Shown here: positions 43,187 through 53,412 of the stretch, one piece after another
How the letters are laid out: each line of letters opens with the position of its first letter
Numbering within the stretch: position 1 is the stretch's first letter
Assembly: GCF_003047295.1 (NCBI RefSeq)
Contig: NZ_PZYZ01000003.1
Span: 62,001-126,000, forward strand
Reading direction: 5' to 3'
DNA length: 64,000 nucleotides
From: Nocardioides sediminis
Lineage (GTDB): Bacteria > Actinomycetota > Actinomycetes > Propionibacteriales > Nocardioidaceae
The notes under the pieces: model-generated
Databases searched by the model: none
The model's input: the letters and a program-made list of their open reading frames with translations, nothing else
What the model was told of the DNA's origin: nothing
Translations under genes and position numbers: made by a program

Positions 43187-43890
43187 GGCAGCAGCCGCAG
43201 CGCCTCGCGCCGTGAGAGCGGCGCGAGGCGGTCGGCGTGCGCATCGACGAAGGCCCGCACCCAGTCGGGGTCGGTGCGGCTGTGCTCGCGCAGCGCCCAT
43301 CCGACCGCCTTGCGGACGAAGAACTCCGAGCCGTACGCCGAGCCCTCGAGGTTGGCCTCGACGGCGTCGGCGAGCAGCGCGGTGTCGGTGTCCGCGCGGT
43401 GCCGCAGCTGGGCGAGGATGGCCGCGCGGCGTACCCACATGCTCTCCTCGTCGGTCGCCCAGCGGCGTACGACGGGGGTGACGGCCTCGCGGTGACCGGC
43501 GAGCACCCCGCCGACCAAATGGGCGGAGACCTCGTCGACCACGTCCCACCACGCGCCGGTCACCAGGAGGTGCCGCAGCAGCGGCAGCAGCTCGGGATCG
43601 AGCCACGCGCGGTAGTGCCGGTGGCGCAGCAGCGCGATCGCGGCGTACCACTCCTCACGGTGCGTGGCCCCGTCCCACAGCTCGCGGGCCGTGTGCTCCC
43701 AGACCTGCCGGTCGTCGAGGCGATGCTCGGCGAGCAGCGGACGCAGGAGCGCCGCCAGCTCCGGGGAGCGCAGCCCGCGGTAGGGCAGCGCGGACTTCAT
43801 GTAGGCCTGCTGACCGCGCGCCCGCTCGGGGTCGCCCGCACCCGCCAGGGCGTCCCGGATGCTCGCGACGAGGACCGCGTCGGCGCCCAT
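43150..43890 (-). CDS. AlkD-family DNA alkylation repair protein
   Basis: 246 residues of HEAT-like helical repeats: YMKSALPYRGLRSPEL, ALLRHRHYRAWLD, GAWWDVVDEVSAHLVGG, WATDEESMWVRRAAILAQL, EFFVRKAVGWALREHSRTDP. AlkD glycosylases remove N3/N7-alkylpurines without base flipping; the Trp-Trp-Asp of GAWWDVVDE and the RKAVGWAL helix fit the active-site face. The ATG at 43890 lies eight bases after the DUF3037 stop. Last gene of the recA-headed unit. Confidence 0.88.
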   Translation of the reverse strand: MGADAVLVASIRDALAGAGDPERARGQQAYMKSALPYRGLRSPELAALLRPLLAEHRLDDRQVWEHTARELWDGATHREEWYAAIALLRHRHYRAWLDPELLPLLRHLLVTGAWWDVVDEVSAHLVGGVLAGHREAVTPVVRRWATDEESMWVRRAAILAQLRHRADTDTALLADAVEANLEGSAYGSEFFVRKAVGWALREHSRTDPDWVRAFVDAHADRLAPLSRREALRLLPQTGTSSTAPTA

Positions 43891-43898
43891 CCGGCTGC

Positions 43899-44279
43899 CT
43901 AACCCACCAGGCGCTCGAGCAGGTGCTCCAGCTGGCGGGCGGGGTCGGTGGTGACGCCGCCGTGCACCGGCCCGGGCTGGAGGACGGTGCTCCGCGGCGC
44001 CTTGAGGAACCCGAACCGCTGGCCCAGCGGCTGGCCGGCGGCCTCTCCCCCACGCCGGTCCCCGCGGGCGACGCCCTCGACGAACTCGAGAGCGGCGCAC
44101 ACCTGGTCGGGGTCGAGGTCCGGGTCGAGGGCCGCCAGCCGGTCGCGGTCGCAGAGCCACGCCACGTCGAGGAAGTCGGCCGCCTGGCAGTGCAGCACCA
44201 CGCCGACGTTGAGGAACTCCTCGCGGTCCGGGCGGGGCACGCAGCGCAGGACGACGTACTGGTAGGGCAGTCGCTTCAT
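43899..44279 (-). CDS. DUF3037 domain protein
   Basis: 126 residues: KRLPYQYVVLRCVPRPDREEFLNVGVVLHC at the N-terminus is the DUF3037 hallmark, then DRDRLAALDPDLD and a basic C-terminal part ending in a helical LEHLLERLVG. The ATG overlaps the stop of the HipA-like kinase (ATGA). DUF3037 and this kinase type are commonly encoded together, suggesting a functional pair; function unknown. Confidence 0.87.
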   Translation of the reverse strand: MKRLPYQYVVLRCVPRPDREEFLNVGVVLHCQAADFLDVAWLCDRDRLAALDPDLDPDQVCAALEFVEGVARGDRRGGEAAGQPLGQRFGFLKAPRSTVLQPGPVHGGVTTDPARQLEHLLERLVG

Positions 44280-45085
44280 GCGCCACCGCCCGGGAGCCAC
44301 TGGCGGGTGCCGAGGCGGGCGACGAGGAAGTCGACGTACGCCGCCCGCAGCGCCTCGGGCGTCTCGGCGCCGGGCACCGGCTCGAGCCACTCGTCGGGGA
44401 CCCGCGCCACGACGCTCGCGAAGGCCGCCCGGTCGAGGAGGGGCGACACCTCGGCGTCTGCCGCCGCCACCTCGTCGAGGTGCCGGCCCAGGACGTGGTC
44501 CGAGGAGTCCCACGGCTGACGGGCGAAGCGCTGGGGGTCGGTGACGCCGCCGGCCCAGCCGTGGTGGAAGTAGAGCGAGGCACCGTGGTCGATCACCCAC
44601 AGGTCTCCGTGCCACAGCAGCAGGTTGGGGTTGCGCCACGAACGGTCGACGTTGGCGCAGAAGGCGTCGAGCCAGATCACCCGGGCCGCCTCCGCGCCGG
44701 CGGGCCCGTCGGCGTCGAGCACGGCGCCGTCCACACCGAAGGCGCCGGGGAGGAAGTCGACGCCGAGGTTGAGCCCCGCGCTGGCGTTGAGCAGGTCCTG
44801 GACCTCCTCGTCGGCCTCGTACCGCGCGATCTCGGGGTCGAGCTCGAGGGCCACCAGACGGGGCGTGCGCAGACCCAGCCGCTCGGCGAGCCCGCTCACG
44901 ATCACCTCGGCCACCAGCACCTTGAGCCCCTGACCGGCGCCGCGGAACTTGCAGACGTAGGTGCCGAGGTCGTCGCCCTCCACGATGCCCGGCAGGCTGC
45001 CGCCCTCGCGCAGGGGCGTCACGTAGCGGGTCACGAACACGTCGGGAAGGACGGTCTCCTCGGCCTGAGCCGGTGTCGCCGTCAC
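44276..45085 (-). CDS. HipA-like kinase (HipA_2 family)
   Basis: 269 residues. VTRYVTPLREGGSLPGIVEGDDLGTYVCKFRG at the N-terminus is split here as EGGSLPGIVEGDDLG and TYVCKFRG (nucleotide-binding Lys). WLDAFCANVDRSWRNPNLL supplies the catalytic DxxxxN-type loop, and LWVIDHGASLYFHH the metal-binding Asp. It resembles a stand-alone HipA kinase domain without the HipB antitoxin; the DUF3037 gene takes that place. GTG start overlaps the ppk2 stop (GTGA). The target is unknown. Confidence 0.82.
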   Translation of the reverse strand: MTATPAQAEETVLPDVFVTRYVTPLREGGSLPGIVEGDDLGTYVCKFRGAGQGLKVLVAEVIVSGLAERLGLRTPRLVALELDPEIARYEADEEVQDLLNASAGLNLGVDFLPGAFGVDGAVLDADGPAGAEAARVIWLDAFCANVDRSWRNPNLLLWHGDLWVIDHGASLYFHHGWAGGVTDPQRFARQPWDSSDHVLGRHLDEVAAADAEVSPLLDRAAFASVVARVPDEWLEPVPGAETPEALRAAYVDFLVARLGTRQWLPGGGA

Positions 45086-45963
45086 GTGACCGGGTCCTCC
45101 TCGAGGATGCGGCGCCGCTGCTCGGCCACGTCGAAGTCGGCCTCGGGCCAGGGGGTGTCGAGCTCGTCGAGGACCTCGTGCAGCATCGTGGCAACCGCCC
45201 AGTTGCGGTACCACTTGCGGTCGCTCGGGACGACGTGCCACGGGGCGACCTCGGTGTTGCAGCGCTCCAGGGCGATCTCGTAGGCCTCCTGGTAGGCGTG
45301 CCACTGGGACCGCTCGTCGATGTCGCCCGGGTTGAACTTCCAGTGCTTCGACGGGTCGTCGAGCCGCGCGAGCAGCCGCTCCTTCTGCTCCTCGGGGGAG
45401 ATGTGGAGCATGCACTTGAGGATCGTCACGCCGCTGTCCGCGAGCTCGGCCTCGAAGCGGTTGATGGCGTCGTAGCGGCGGGTGATCGCCGAGCGCGTCG
45501 TCAGCTCGCGCACCCGGGCGATGAGCACGTCCTCGTAGTGGGAGCGGTCGAAGACGCCCACCAGGCCGGGGCCGGGCACCGCCCGACGGATGCGCCACAG
45601 GAAGTCGTGGCGTCGCTCCTCGGCGTCGGGCGCCTTGAAGGAGGTGATCCGCACGCCTTGGGGGTCGATGAGGCCCACGGAGTGGCGCAGCACGCCGCCC
45701 TTGCCGGAGGTGTCCATGCCCTGGAGCACCAGCAGGACACGCTGGTCGCCGTCGGCCTTGCCGTGCGCGTAGAGCCTCTCCTGCAGCTCGGCGAGGGGCT
45801 CGCCGACGACGGGCAGTGCCGCCTTGCCGGCGGCCTTGTCCCCGTCGAACCCCGGCGTGGAGCGCGGGTCGATCGAGCCCAGGTCGACCGGCCCGGCCGG
45901 GACCTGCAGGAGCGGTCGTACGGCCTCGCCTGTGGAACCTGCTGACTTCTTGGTCTTGGCCAT
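45082..45963 (-). CDS. ppk2: Polyphosphate kinase 2 family protein
   Basis: 293 residues. Walker A LVLQGMDTSGKGGVLRH, Walker B GVFDRSHYEDVL, lid Arg-rich RSAITRRYDAIN, and the family's HWKFNPGDIDERSQWHAYQEAYE. PPK2 uses polyphosphate to phosphorylate nucleoside mono- or diphosphates. The single-domain size fits class I or III; class cannot be fixed here. Starts nine bases after recX and overlaps the kinase gene by four. Confidence 0.94.
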   Translation of the reverse strand: MAKTKKSAGSTGEAVRPLLQVPAGPVDLGSIDPRSTPGFDGDKAAGKAALPVVGEPLAELQERLYAHGKADGDQRVLLVLQGMDTSGKGGVLRHSVGLIDPQGVRITSFKAPDAEERRHDFLWRIRRAVPGPGLVGVFDRSHYEDVLIARVRELTTRSAITRRYDAINRFEAELADSGVTILKCMLHISPEEQKERLLARLDDPSKHWKFNPGDIDERSQWHAYQEAYEIALERCNTEVAPWHVVPSDRKWYRNWAVATMLHEVLDELDTPWPEADFDVAEQRRRILEEDPVT

Positions 45964-45972
45964 GGCCGCAGC

Positions 45973-46609
45973 CTAGAGCGACTCGACGTCGGTGTCGTCG
46001 ACCGCCAGCTCGTCCTTGACCACGGCGAACGCCATGCCGGGCGGGTAGCCCTTGCGCGCCAGCATCCCGACCAGGCGACGGGTCGCCTTGTCCGTCTCGA
46101 CGCCACGCATGCTCCGCAGCTTCTTGCGGACCAGGGCGCGCGCGGCGGCCTCCTCGTCGTCGGGGTCGATCTCGTCGAGCGCATCGCGCGCGACGTCGTC
46201 GTCGATGCCCTTGCGGCGCAGCTCCTGGGCGAGTGCTCGTCGGGCGAGCCCCTTGCCGGGCTGGCGGGAGGCGATCCACGCCCGGGCGAACGCCTCGTCG
46301 TCGACCAGGCCCACCTCCTCGAACCGGTCGAGCAGGGCGGTGGCGAGGTCGGCCGGCACGTCCTTCTTGGCCAGCTTGTCGGCGAGCTCGCGTCGTGACC
46401 GTGCCTGGCCGGTCAGGGCGTCGAGGAGGATCTTGCGGGCCACGGACTCGTGGTCGGGCTCCGGATCGTCGCGCACCGACTCGGACACCGTGCTCGGCAG
46501 TGGTGGCGCCTCCGGACGCCGGGCCGACCGGGTCCAGGCCTCGACACCGTCGTGGACGTCTCCCACCCACGACGGCATCGGCCTGGACTCACCCGACCCG
46601 GGAGCCTGC

Positions 46610-46620
<11 letters not shown>
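45973..46620 (-). CDS. recX: RecX, regulator of RecA
   Basis: 215 residues: a 60-residue disordered Pro/Ser/Glu N-terminus, then three-helix repeats ([76 protein letters not shown]). Caps or disassembles RecA filaments. The ATG at 46620 lies inside the last codons of recA (11-base overlap), so it is coupled. Confidence 0.95.
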
Positions 46621-47659
<1,039 letters not shown>

Positions 47660-47703
47660 GTGCGTGTCCTTGTCTGATCCGTCGGGTGTGAGGTACGTCT
47701 GCG

Positions 47704-47726
47704 ACGCTAGGACGAGCCACCGACAG
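47704..47726 (-). promoter_or_regulatory. PafBC-type (RecA-NDp) promoter of recA
   Basis: On the minus strand CTGTCGGTG, eight bases, TAGCGT. This matches the actinobacterial LexA-independent DNA-damage promoter TTGTCRGTG-N8-TANNNT with one mismatch. It lies 45 bases upstream of the recA start. PafBC activates this class on mitomycin/UV stress. Confidence 0.8.
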
Positions 47727-47795
47727 TGCCTGATCAGCCCCGTCGAACGCTGTGGACCACCTCGCCCTGCGTCGTACCTGTGGACACAATCTAGC

Positions 47796-47811
47796 CCGAA
47801 CGCCTGTTCGA
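47796..47811. promoter_or_regulatory. LexA (SOS) box upstream of recA
   Basis: CCGAACGCCTGTTCGA, one mismatch from the actinobacterial consensus TCGAAC-N4-GTTCGA. It lies about 70 bases upstream of the PafBC promoter, implying a second, LexA-repressed promoter for recA. Confidence 0.75.
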
Positions 47812-47837
47812 CTCCCGCACCGTGGCCCGCGTGTCGC

Positions 47838-49118
47838 CTACCCGGGCGGGGTGACGACGAGCCGGGTCGTCCCGGCGTGACGCGCGGCCTGGCCCGAGAC
47901 CACGACCGTGAGGGCGAGCAGGCCGGCGAACGCCGCCAGCGCCGGGTAGCCCAGCCAGGCGACGATCACCCCGGCCAGCGCCCCTCCGCCCGCGGCCGTC
48001 AGCGACATCGCCATGTCGGAGGTGCCCTGCACGTCGGTCCGCGCGGCCACGGGGGTGAGGTCGGCGATGATCGTCGAGGCCGCGACCGTCGCGGCCGACC
48101 AGCCGAGCCCGAGCAGGAAGAGCCCGGCGAAGATCTGCCAGGACGACCCCTGCGGGGCGAGCCCGCACAGCGCGAGGGCCACGAGCAGCACCACTCCCCC
48201 GGCCCGCAGCACCTGCGCGCGCCCGAAGCGGTCGGCGGCCATGCCCATGAGGGGCGAGAAGGCGAACATCCCCAGGACGTGCACCGAGATCACGAAGCCG
48301 ATGACGTGCAGGTGGGCACCCCCGTGCTCCATGTGGAGCGGCGTCATGATCATCACCGTCACCATCGCGGCATGCGCGCACGCCATGCCCACGATGGCCG
48401 CCCCCAGCGCGGGCTGCGCGCGGAGCGCGTCGGTGAAGCGGGACCACGAGCGACCCGACCGGGCCTCCGCGGTCGCACCGGCCGCGGCCTGCGCCAGCAG
48501 CAGCGGGTCGGGACGCAGCAGCACGGCGACCCACACCGCCGCGACCACCAGGACCACGGCGCCGATGGCGAAGCCGCCGGTGAGCTCGGGGATGCCGAGC
48601 CGCCGCGCGAGCGTGGCCCCCACACCGGTCAGGTTGGGCCCCGCGACGGCACCGATGGTCGTCGCCCACACCACGAGTGACAGGGCACGACCGCGCGTCT
48701 CCTCCGGGGCGAGGTCCGTGGCGGCGTACCGGGACCCGTTGTTGACCGCCGTGGTGGAGCCCAGCAGCACGGCACCGGTGAGCAGGACCGCCATGGAGCC
48801 GACCACGCCGGCGGCCACGCACAGGGCCGCGCCCGTCGCTCCCGCGAGGTAGCCGGTGACGAGGCCGACCCGGCGGCCCCGGCGTCCCATCAACCGCGCG
48901 AGGAGGTACGCCGCCAGGGCGGTCCCGAGGACCTGGAAGGTCTGTGCGAGGCCGGCCTGGGCGTCGGACCCGGAGATGTCGCGGGCCAGGAGCGAGGCCG
49001 TCGCGACGCCGATCGTGACGCCCACGGCGCCGACGGCCTGGGAGACGACCAGCACCCGCAGCGTGCGCGCCTGGACCCCGGCGTGCGCGACGGCCGCGGA
49101 CTCGGCGGGCGTGCTCAC
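47838..49118 (-). CDS. MFS transporter
   Basis: 426 residues, 12 membrane spans. [18 protein letters not shown] is the loop 2-3 motif; a second such loop is [18 protein letters not shown]. Resembles the EmrD/YfkF-like drug efflux or sugar efflux branch; substrate unknown. A notable His-rich loop ([12 protein letters not shown]) lies before span 8. The GTG at 49118 overlaps the DUF3046 stop (GTGA). Confidence 0.9.
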   Translation of the reverse strand: MSTPAESAAVAHAGVQARTLRVLVVSQAVGAVGVTIGVATASLLARDISGSDAQAGLAQTFQVLGTALAAYLLARLMGRRGRRVGLVTGYLAGATGAALCVAAGVVGSMAVLLTGAVLLGSTTAVNNGSRYAATDLAPEETRGRALSLVVWATTIGAVAGPNLTGVGATLARRLGIPELTGGFAIGAVVLVVAAVWVAVLLRPDPLLLAQAAAGATAEARSGRSWSRFTDALRAQPALGAAIVGMACAHAAMVTVMIMTPLHMEHGGAHLHVIGFVISVHVLGMFAFSPLMGMAADRFGRAQVLRAGGVVLLVALALCGLAPQGSSWQIFAGLFLLGLGWSAATVAASTIIADLTPVAARTDVQGTSDMAMSLTAAGGGALAGVIVAWLGYPALAAFAGLLALTVVVSGQAARHAGTTRLVVTPPG

Positions 49119-49309
49119 CGCTGGGACTCCGGGAGCTCGAGCACCTGCCACACCGCCGCCCAGACCTGCTTGGGCGGCATCCCGGCGTCCAGCGCCTCGA
49201 CCACCGTGCGGCCGCCGAGGTCGCCGATGACGAAGAGCTCGGCCCACGAGCGCGACGACGCCGGACCGAGGGCGTGGTCCAGCCGCGCCCAGAACTCGGT
49301 GTGCCTCAT
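49115..49309 (-). CDS. DUF3046 small protein
   Basis: 64 residues, MRHTEFWARLDHALGPASSRSWA to LELPESQR, the complete DUF3046 family. This helical protein is encoded near recA throughout actinobacteria; function unknown. The ATG overlaps the methyltransferase stop (ATGA). Confidence 0.92.
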   Translation of the reverse strand: MRHTEFWARLDHALGPASSRSWAELFVIGDLGGRTVVEALDAGMPPKQVWAAVWQVLELPESQR

Positions 49310-49923
49310 CCGCGCACCGCCGTGACCTCGAGCCACGCCTGGGTGTTCCCGTCGCCGTCCGACCGCGCGACCTCGATGTCGTTCCAGCCCGTGCCGGTCA
49401 CGGCCCCCCGCACGGTATCGGCCTGCCAGTAGGTGAAGTGCCGCGGTGCGCGGACCGCGCCGTGGGTCGACCAGCCCTCGCCGACGCCCTCCTTGACCGA
49501 GACGTGCAGCAACCCACCCTGCCTGGTCACGGCCGCCAGGCGGGTCTGGACGGCCGGCAGGTCGGCCCGTGCGACGTGCAGCAGGGAGGCGTTCGCCCAG
49601 ACGCCGTCGTACGGCCCCTCGGGGGAAGGCAGGTCGTCGACGAGAGGGTCGAGCAGGTCGGCCGCGTGCCCCTGCTCGCGCAGCAGTGCGACGAAGCCCG
49701 GCGTGACGTCCGTACGCCGCACGCGCAGCCCGAGGTCCTCCATCAGCGCGGCGTCGCGTCCTCCGCCCGATCCGACCTCCAGGACCCGCCCACCCGCGCC
49801 GACGCCGGCGGCGAACCGCTCGACAGCGGCCCGCACGGACGCTGACGGCGCGGCCGTGAGCTCGGCGTACGCGACCGCGTGGAGGTCGTAGGCGCGCACG
49901 GTCGCGGCCACCGGGTCGCTCAT
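49306..49923 (-). CDS. SAM-dependent methyltransferase
   Basis: 205 residues, class I fold: VLEVGSGGGRDAALMEDLGL (motif I), RRTDVTPGFVALLRE, GVWANASLLHVARADL and LLHVSVKEG. The pattern with SLLHV resembles tellurite-resistance/TehB-like and small-molecule methyltransferases. ATG overlaps the DinB stop (ATGA). Confidence 0.88.
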   Translation of the reverse strand: MSDPVAATVRAYDLHAVAYAELTAAPSASVRAAVERFAAGVGAGGRVLEVGSGGGRDAALMEDLGLRVRRTDVTPGFVALLREQGHAADLLDPLVDDLPSPEGPYDGVWANASLLHVARADLPAVQTRLAAVTRQGGLLHVSVKEGVGEGWSTHGAVRAPRHFTYWQADTVRGAVTGTGWNDIEVARSDGDGNTQAWLEVTAVRG

Positions 49924-50453
49924 GCCGCACCCACGTCGTGCACGTGGTGGAGCACGTCGTGCAGGTGGTAGAGCGCCAGGGTCTCCACGGTGAACTCGGA
50001 GCCGTTCGAGCGCGTGCCGCGGCGGTGGGCCGCCTCGGCGGGCACGGCGGCGTACACGCCGGCCACGTGCCCGGCGGCCTCGACGAGCTCGACGTCCACC
50101 GTCGCCGGGTCCTGCTCGGCGTAGCGCGAGGCCACGGCCGTGGCGTCCTGGTCCCAGTTGTCGAAGCGCGGGCCGTCCTGGGCCAGCATCAGCCCCACGC
50201 GCTCGGCGAAGAGCCGGTGCACGTCGCGGACGTGGCAGGCGTACTCCAGCGGCGACCAGGTGCCCGGTGACGGACGCTCGGCGGCGCCGGCGCGGGCGAG
50301 CACCCCCGACCACACCATCGCCGAGTCGTGCAGGGCGGCCGGCACGGAGGCGAGCGTGTGGGCGGCCGGGTCGAAGCCGCACTCCTCGCAGGGTCGGTCC
50401 AGGACCCAGGTCCAGTCCAAGGTGTCGGGGACGACGGGGTCGGGCTCGGGCAT
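49920..50453 (-). CDS. DinB superfamily protein
   Basis: 177 residues of the DinB/DUF664 four-helix fold: LDWTWVLDRPCEECGFDP at the N-terminus, SPLEYACHVRDVHRLFAERV with the first metal His, and LALYHLHDVLHHVHDVG with the others. This metal-binding thiol-transferase fold includes mycothiol-dependent enzymes. The ATG at 50453 is the first that gives the conserved N-terminus. First gene of the operon ending with the MFS transporter. Confidence 0.88.
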   Translation of the reverse strand: MPEPDPVVPDTLDWTWVLDRPCEECGFDPAAHTLASVPAALHDSAMVWSGVLARAGAAERPSPGTWSPLEYACHVRDVHRLFAERVGLMLAQDGPRFDNWDQDATAVASRYAEQDPATVDVELVEAAGHVAGVYAAVPAEAAHRRGTRSNGSEFTVETLALYHLHDVLHHVHDVGAA

Positions 50454-50625
50454 GGCCCCATCCTCGCAGCGGCTCCGCTCGTCCGGCGACCCGGTTCCTC
50501 GCGGGCCCGACAGGGCCGGACGCGACCCGCCGGTCCAGACCGGTCGGGCCAGGTGGCGAGAAATCCGCATGATGGTGAACCGGCGCGCCGGGTCGTGGGC
50601 ACAAGAGGTCGTGCAGGGGATCGAG

Positions 50626-51162
50626 ATGGACGGGGACTGGGAGTCGGCGAGCGACGCCACGCTCGTGGCCGCCGTGCGCGACGTCGACCGGACGGCGCTC
50701 CACGAGCTCTTCGTGCGTCACGAGCCGTGGCTCTCGGCGCGCCTGTCGCACCGGTGCCCGGACCCGGCGGTCGTGGACGAGGCGATCTCGGACACCTTCC
50801 TCGCCGTGTGGCGCAAACCCTCGTGGCGCGGCGACGGGGACGTCGGCGCCTGGCTGTGGGGCATCGCCATCCGCTCGCTGCTGCACCGGCTGCGCCCCCG
50901 CAAGAACGTCGTCGAGCGGCTCGCCTCCCTCCGTGGCTCCCAGGTGCTGTCGGCCGAGGAGGAGGTCCTCGCCCGCGTCCAGTACAGCGACGTGGGCGTG
51001 GCCCTCGAACGGCTGTCGCCCGAGCTGCGGGCCGTGGTGCAGGCGACCGTGCTGGACGGACTGACCACCCGCGAGGCGGGACAGCTGCTGGGGATCCCCA
51101 GCGGCACCGTGAAGAGCCGGATGAGCCGGGCTCGCACCGAGCTGAGGGAGGCCCTCCTGTGA
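50626..51162 (+). CDS. ECF sigma factor
   Basis: 178 residues. Sigma-2 (LHELFVRHEPWLSARLSHRC, VVDEAISDTFLAVWRKP) and sigma-4 (RLSPELRAVVQATVLDGL, TTREAGQLLGIPSGTVKSRMSRAR). The ATG at 50626 is chosen for the AGGGGA seven bases upstream; the frame also opens at 50569. Overlaps the next gene by four bases (GTGA). It heads a six-gene operon whose second product looks like its anti-sigma. Confidence 0.93.
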   Translation: MDGDWESASDATLVAAVRDVDRTALHELFVRHEPWLSARLSHRCPDPAVVDEAISDTFLAVWRKPSWRGDGDVGAWLWGIAIRSLLHRLRPRKNVVERLASLRGSQVLSAEEEVLARVQYSDVGVALERLSPELRAVVQATVLDGLTTREAGQLLGIPSGTVKSRMSRARTELREALL

Positions 51163-51992
51163 ACGCCTGGCATGTCTCCGACCACGACCTCGCCGCCTAC
51201 CTGTCCGGCTCCGCCGGCACGGTGCTGACGGCCTCGGTCGAGTCGCACCTCCTCGGCTGCCCCGGCTGCCGCGGGTCGCTCGCCACGGTCCGCGGGCCCG
51301 AGGGCCACGCGGACACCGAGAGGCGGTGGACCGCCCTCGTCGAGCGCATCGACCGGCCGCAGCAGTCCTGGACGAGCCGGGTGCGGCCGACGCTGGTCGT
51401 CCGGGCCTCGGTGTCGTCCCCCCCGCTCTTCGTCGCGTGGCTCTCGGCCGTCGTCGCCGTGCTGGCCCTGCCCGTGCTGCCGGTGGTGCTGACGGGCCGC
51501 GACGCCGCCACCGCACTCCTCGCCGTCGCACCGCTCGCCCCGCTCGGGGCGGTCGCCCTGGCCTACCGGCGTGGCAGCGACCCGGCGGGCGAGCTCGCGC
51601 TGGCCGCCCCGCTCGCCGGCTTCCGCCTCGTGGCCGTCCGCGCCCTGCTCGTCGCCCTCGCCGCCGCACCCGTGGGGGTCCTCGCGGCCCTCGCGCTCGG
51701 CCTGCCGTCGTACGTCGCGTTCGGCTGGCTGCTGCCCGGCCTCGCCCTCTGCTCACTGGTCCTGCTCGGAGGCACGGTGCTCCGCGACCCCTCCGTGCTC
51801 GCCGGTGCTCTCGGCGCGGGGTGGGCCCTGGCCGTCACCCTGCCCGCACTGCGCTCCCGCGGGACCTCGGACCTCGTCGCGGACGTCCTCGCGTCGTCCG
51901 GCGTCCAGCTCCTCACCCTCATCATCGCCGTCGCGGCGCTCGCCCTGGCCTGCGCCCGCCGCGACCACGTCACCTACCGGAGGACCGCATGA
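51159..51992 (+). CDS. Zinc-finger membrane protein, candidate anti-sigma factor
   Basis: 277 residues. N-terminal zf-HC2-like domain (AWHVSDHDLAAYLSG, then SHLLGCPGCRGSLATV with HxxxCxxC). After a linker, about six membrane helices follow, from SPPLFVAWLSAVVAVLALP to TLIIAVAALALACA. Zinc-dependent anti-sigma proteins usually have one membrane helix, so the multi-span body is unusual and may double as a permease-like subunit of the downstream ABC system. GTG start coupled to the sigma gene, stop coupled to the ATPase gene. Confidence 0.82.
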   Translation: MNAWHVSDHDLAAYLSGSAGTVLTASVESHLLGCPGCRGSLATVRGPEGHADTERRWTALVERIDRPQQSWTSRVRPTLVVRASVSSPPLFVAWLSAVVAVLALPVLPVVLTGRDAATALLAVAPLAPLGAVALAYRRGSDPAGELALAAPLAGFRLVAVRALLVALAAAPVGVLAALALGLPSYVAFGWLLPGLALCSLVLLGGTVLRDPSVLAGALGAGWALAVTLPALRSRGTSDLVADVLASSGVQLLTLIIAVAALALACARRDHVTYRRTA

Positions 51993-52855
51993 CCATCGTC
52001 CACGACCGAGCCGGCACCCTGGTCCGCACGGCCGGCCTGCGCAAGTCGTTCCGCGGCGTCCGCGCCGTGCGGGACGTCGACCTGGACCTCTCCGGGGGCG
52101 TGGTCGGTCTGCTCGGCCCGAACGGCGCCGGCAAGACGACCCTGCTGCGGATGCTGGCCACCGTGCTGGCCCCGGACGCCGGGGAGGTCCGGCTGCTCGG
52201 TCGTGACCCGCGGGTGCCGGCCGAACGCCTGGAGATCCGCCGGCGGCTCGGCTACCTGCCCCAGGCCCCGAGCCTGTACGGCGGCTTCACCGTGCTGGAG
52301 ATGGTCGAGTACGTCGCGGTGCTCAAGGAGCAGACCGACGCCGCCGCCCGGCGCCGGGACGCGGTGCGCGTGCTCGAGTCGGTCGGCCTCGGCGACATGC
52401 AGCGCCGCAGGATCCGCACGCTGTCCGGAGGGATGCGCCAGCGTGTCGCCCTGGCAGCTGCGCTGCTCGGCCGCCCCGAGCTGCTGGTGCTGGACGAGCC
52501 CGCCACCGGGCTCGACCCCGAGCAGCGCATCGAGCTGCGGTCGCTGCTCTCGGAGACGGCGCAGCGCGGGACCGTCGTGCTGTCCACGCACAACACCAGT
52601 GAGGTCGCGGCCCTGTGCCAGCGGGTCGTGGTGATGCGCGACGGTCGCATCCACTTCGACGGCACCCCGCAGGGGCTGCGGACCACCGCGGAGGGACGCG
52701 TGTGGGAGGCGGAGGAACGCGACCCGCGCGCGGCCCGGAGCTGGATGACCGCCGAGGGTACCTACCGCCACGTGGGCACCCCTCCCGCCGGCGCCACCAC
52801 GGTGCGGCCGACGCTGGAGGACGGCTACCTCTTCGTGACCGGGGGCTGGCGATGA
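51989..52855 (+). CDS. ABC transporter ATP-binding protein
   Basis: 288 residues. Walker A LLGPNGAGKTTLLRML, Q-loop YLPQAPSLYGGFTV, signature TLSGGMRQRVALAAALLG, Walker B LLVLDEPATGLDPEQ and H-loop STHNT. CcmA/DrrA-like exporter ATPase, with a divergent about 60-residue C-terminus. ATG fixed by ATGA overlap; GGAGGACC just upstream. Confidence 0.93.
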   Translation: MTIVHDRAGTLVRTAGLRKSFRGVRAVRDVDLDLSGGVVGLLGPNGAGKTTLLRMLATVLAPDAGEVRLLGRDPRVPAERLEIRRRLGYLPQAPSLYGGFTVLEMVEYVAVLKEQTDAAARRRDAVRVLESVGLGDMQRRRIRTLSGGMRQRVALAAALLGRPELLVLDEPATGLDPEQRIELRSLLSETAQRGTVVLSTHNTSEVAALCQRVVVMRDGRIHFDGTPQGLRTTAEGRVWEAEERDPRAARSWMTAEGTYRHVGTPPAGATTVRPTLEDGYLFVTGGWR

Positions 52856-53412
52856 CGATCACTCCGCTCGCGCAGGCCGCGCGCCCCACGTCGCGGTCGA
52901 TCCGCTGGTCGCCCCTCGTCGGAGTGGCCGCCGTGCTGGTCATCGTCCTGCTCGTCGCCCGGACCGCCCAGCGGCCGTCCGACGTGGTGATGGCGATCGC
53001 GGCCGCGGCCCTGGCCAGCGTCGTGGTCGCCTCGCTGCACGACCCGGCGACCGACCTGCTCGCGCCCGTGCCGGTGTCGGTCATGCAGCGCCGCCTCCTG
53101 CGGCTGGCCCTGGTCCTGGTGCCGGCCCTGCTGGTCTGGGTGGCGCTGGTCGTGGTGGCGCCACCCTCGCTGGAGGCGACGTCGCCCGGCCCGCTGCTCG
53201 CCATGACCGCCGTCGGGGTGGCGGCCGGCGTGTGGTCACCCGCCCGACGTGCCGTGCTCGTGGGAGCCTCGGTGCCGGTGCTCTGGTTCGCCCTGGACAT
53301 GACCGTGCCGAGCGACGTCCTCCTCGGCGACGCCGCCGGTTGGTGGCGGACCGACCCCTGGCCGGTCGCCGCGGTGGCGCTCGGCGCCCTGGTCGCGGGG
53401 AGGCGGCGATGA
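52852..53412 (+). CDS. Small polytopic membrane protein of the sigma/ABC operon
   Basis: 186 residues with about five membrane helices (PLVGVAAVLVIVLLVARTA, VVMAIAAAALASVVVASL, ALVLVPALLVWVALVVVA, GPLLAMTAVGVAAGVW, AAVALGALVAG). No family recognised. ATG and stop both overlap its neighbours by four bases. Probably one of the membrane subunits used by the ATPase. Confidence 0.75.
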   Translation: MTITPLAQAARPTSRSIRWSPLVGVAAVLVIVLLVARTAQRPSDVVMAIAAAALASVVVASLHDPATDLLAPVPVSVMQRRLLRLALVLVPALLVWVALVVVAPPSLEATSPGPLLAMTAVGVAAGVWSPARRAVLVGASVPVLWFALDMTVPSDVLLGDAAGWWRTDPWPVAAVALGALVAGRRR

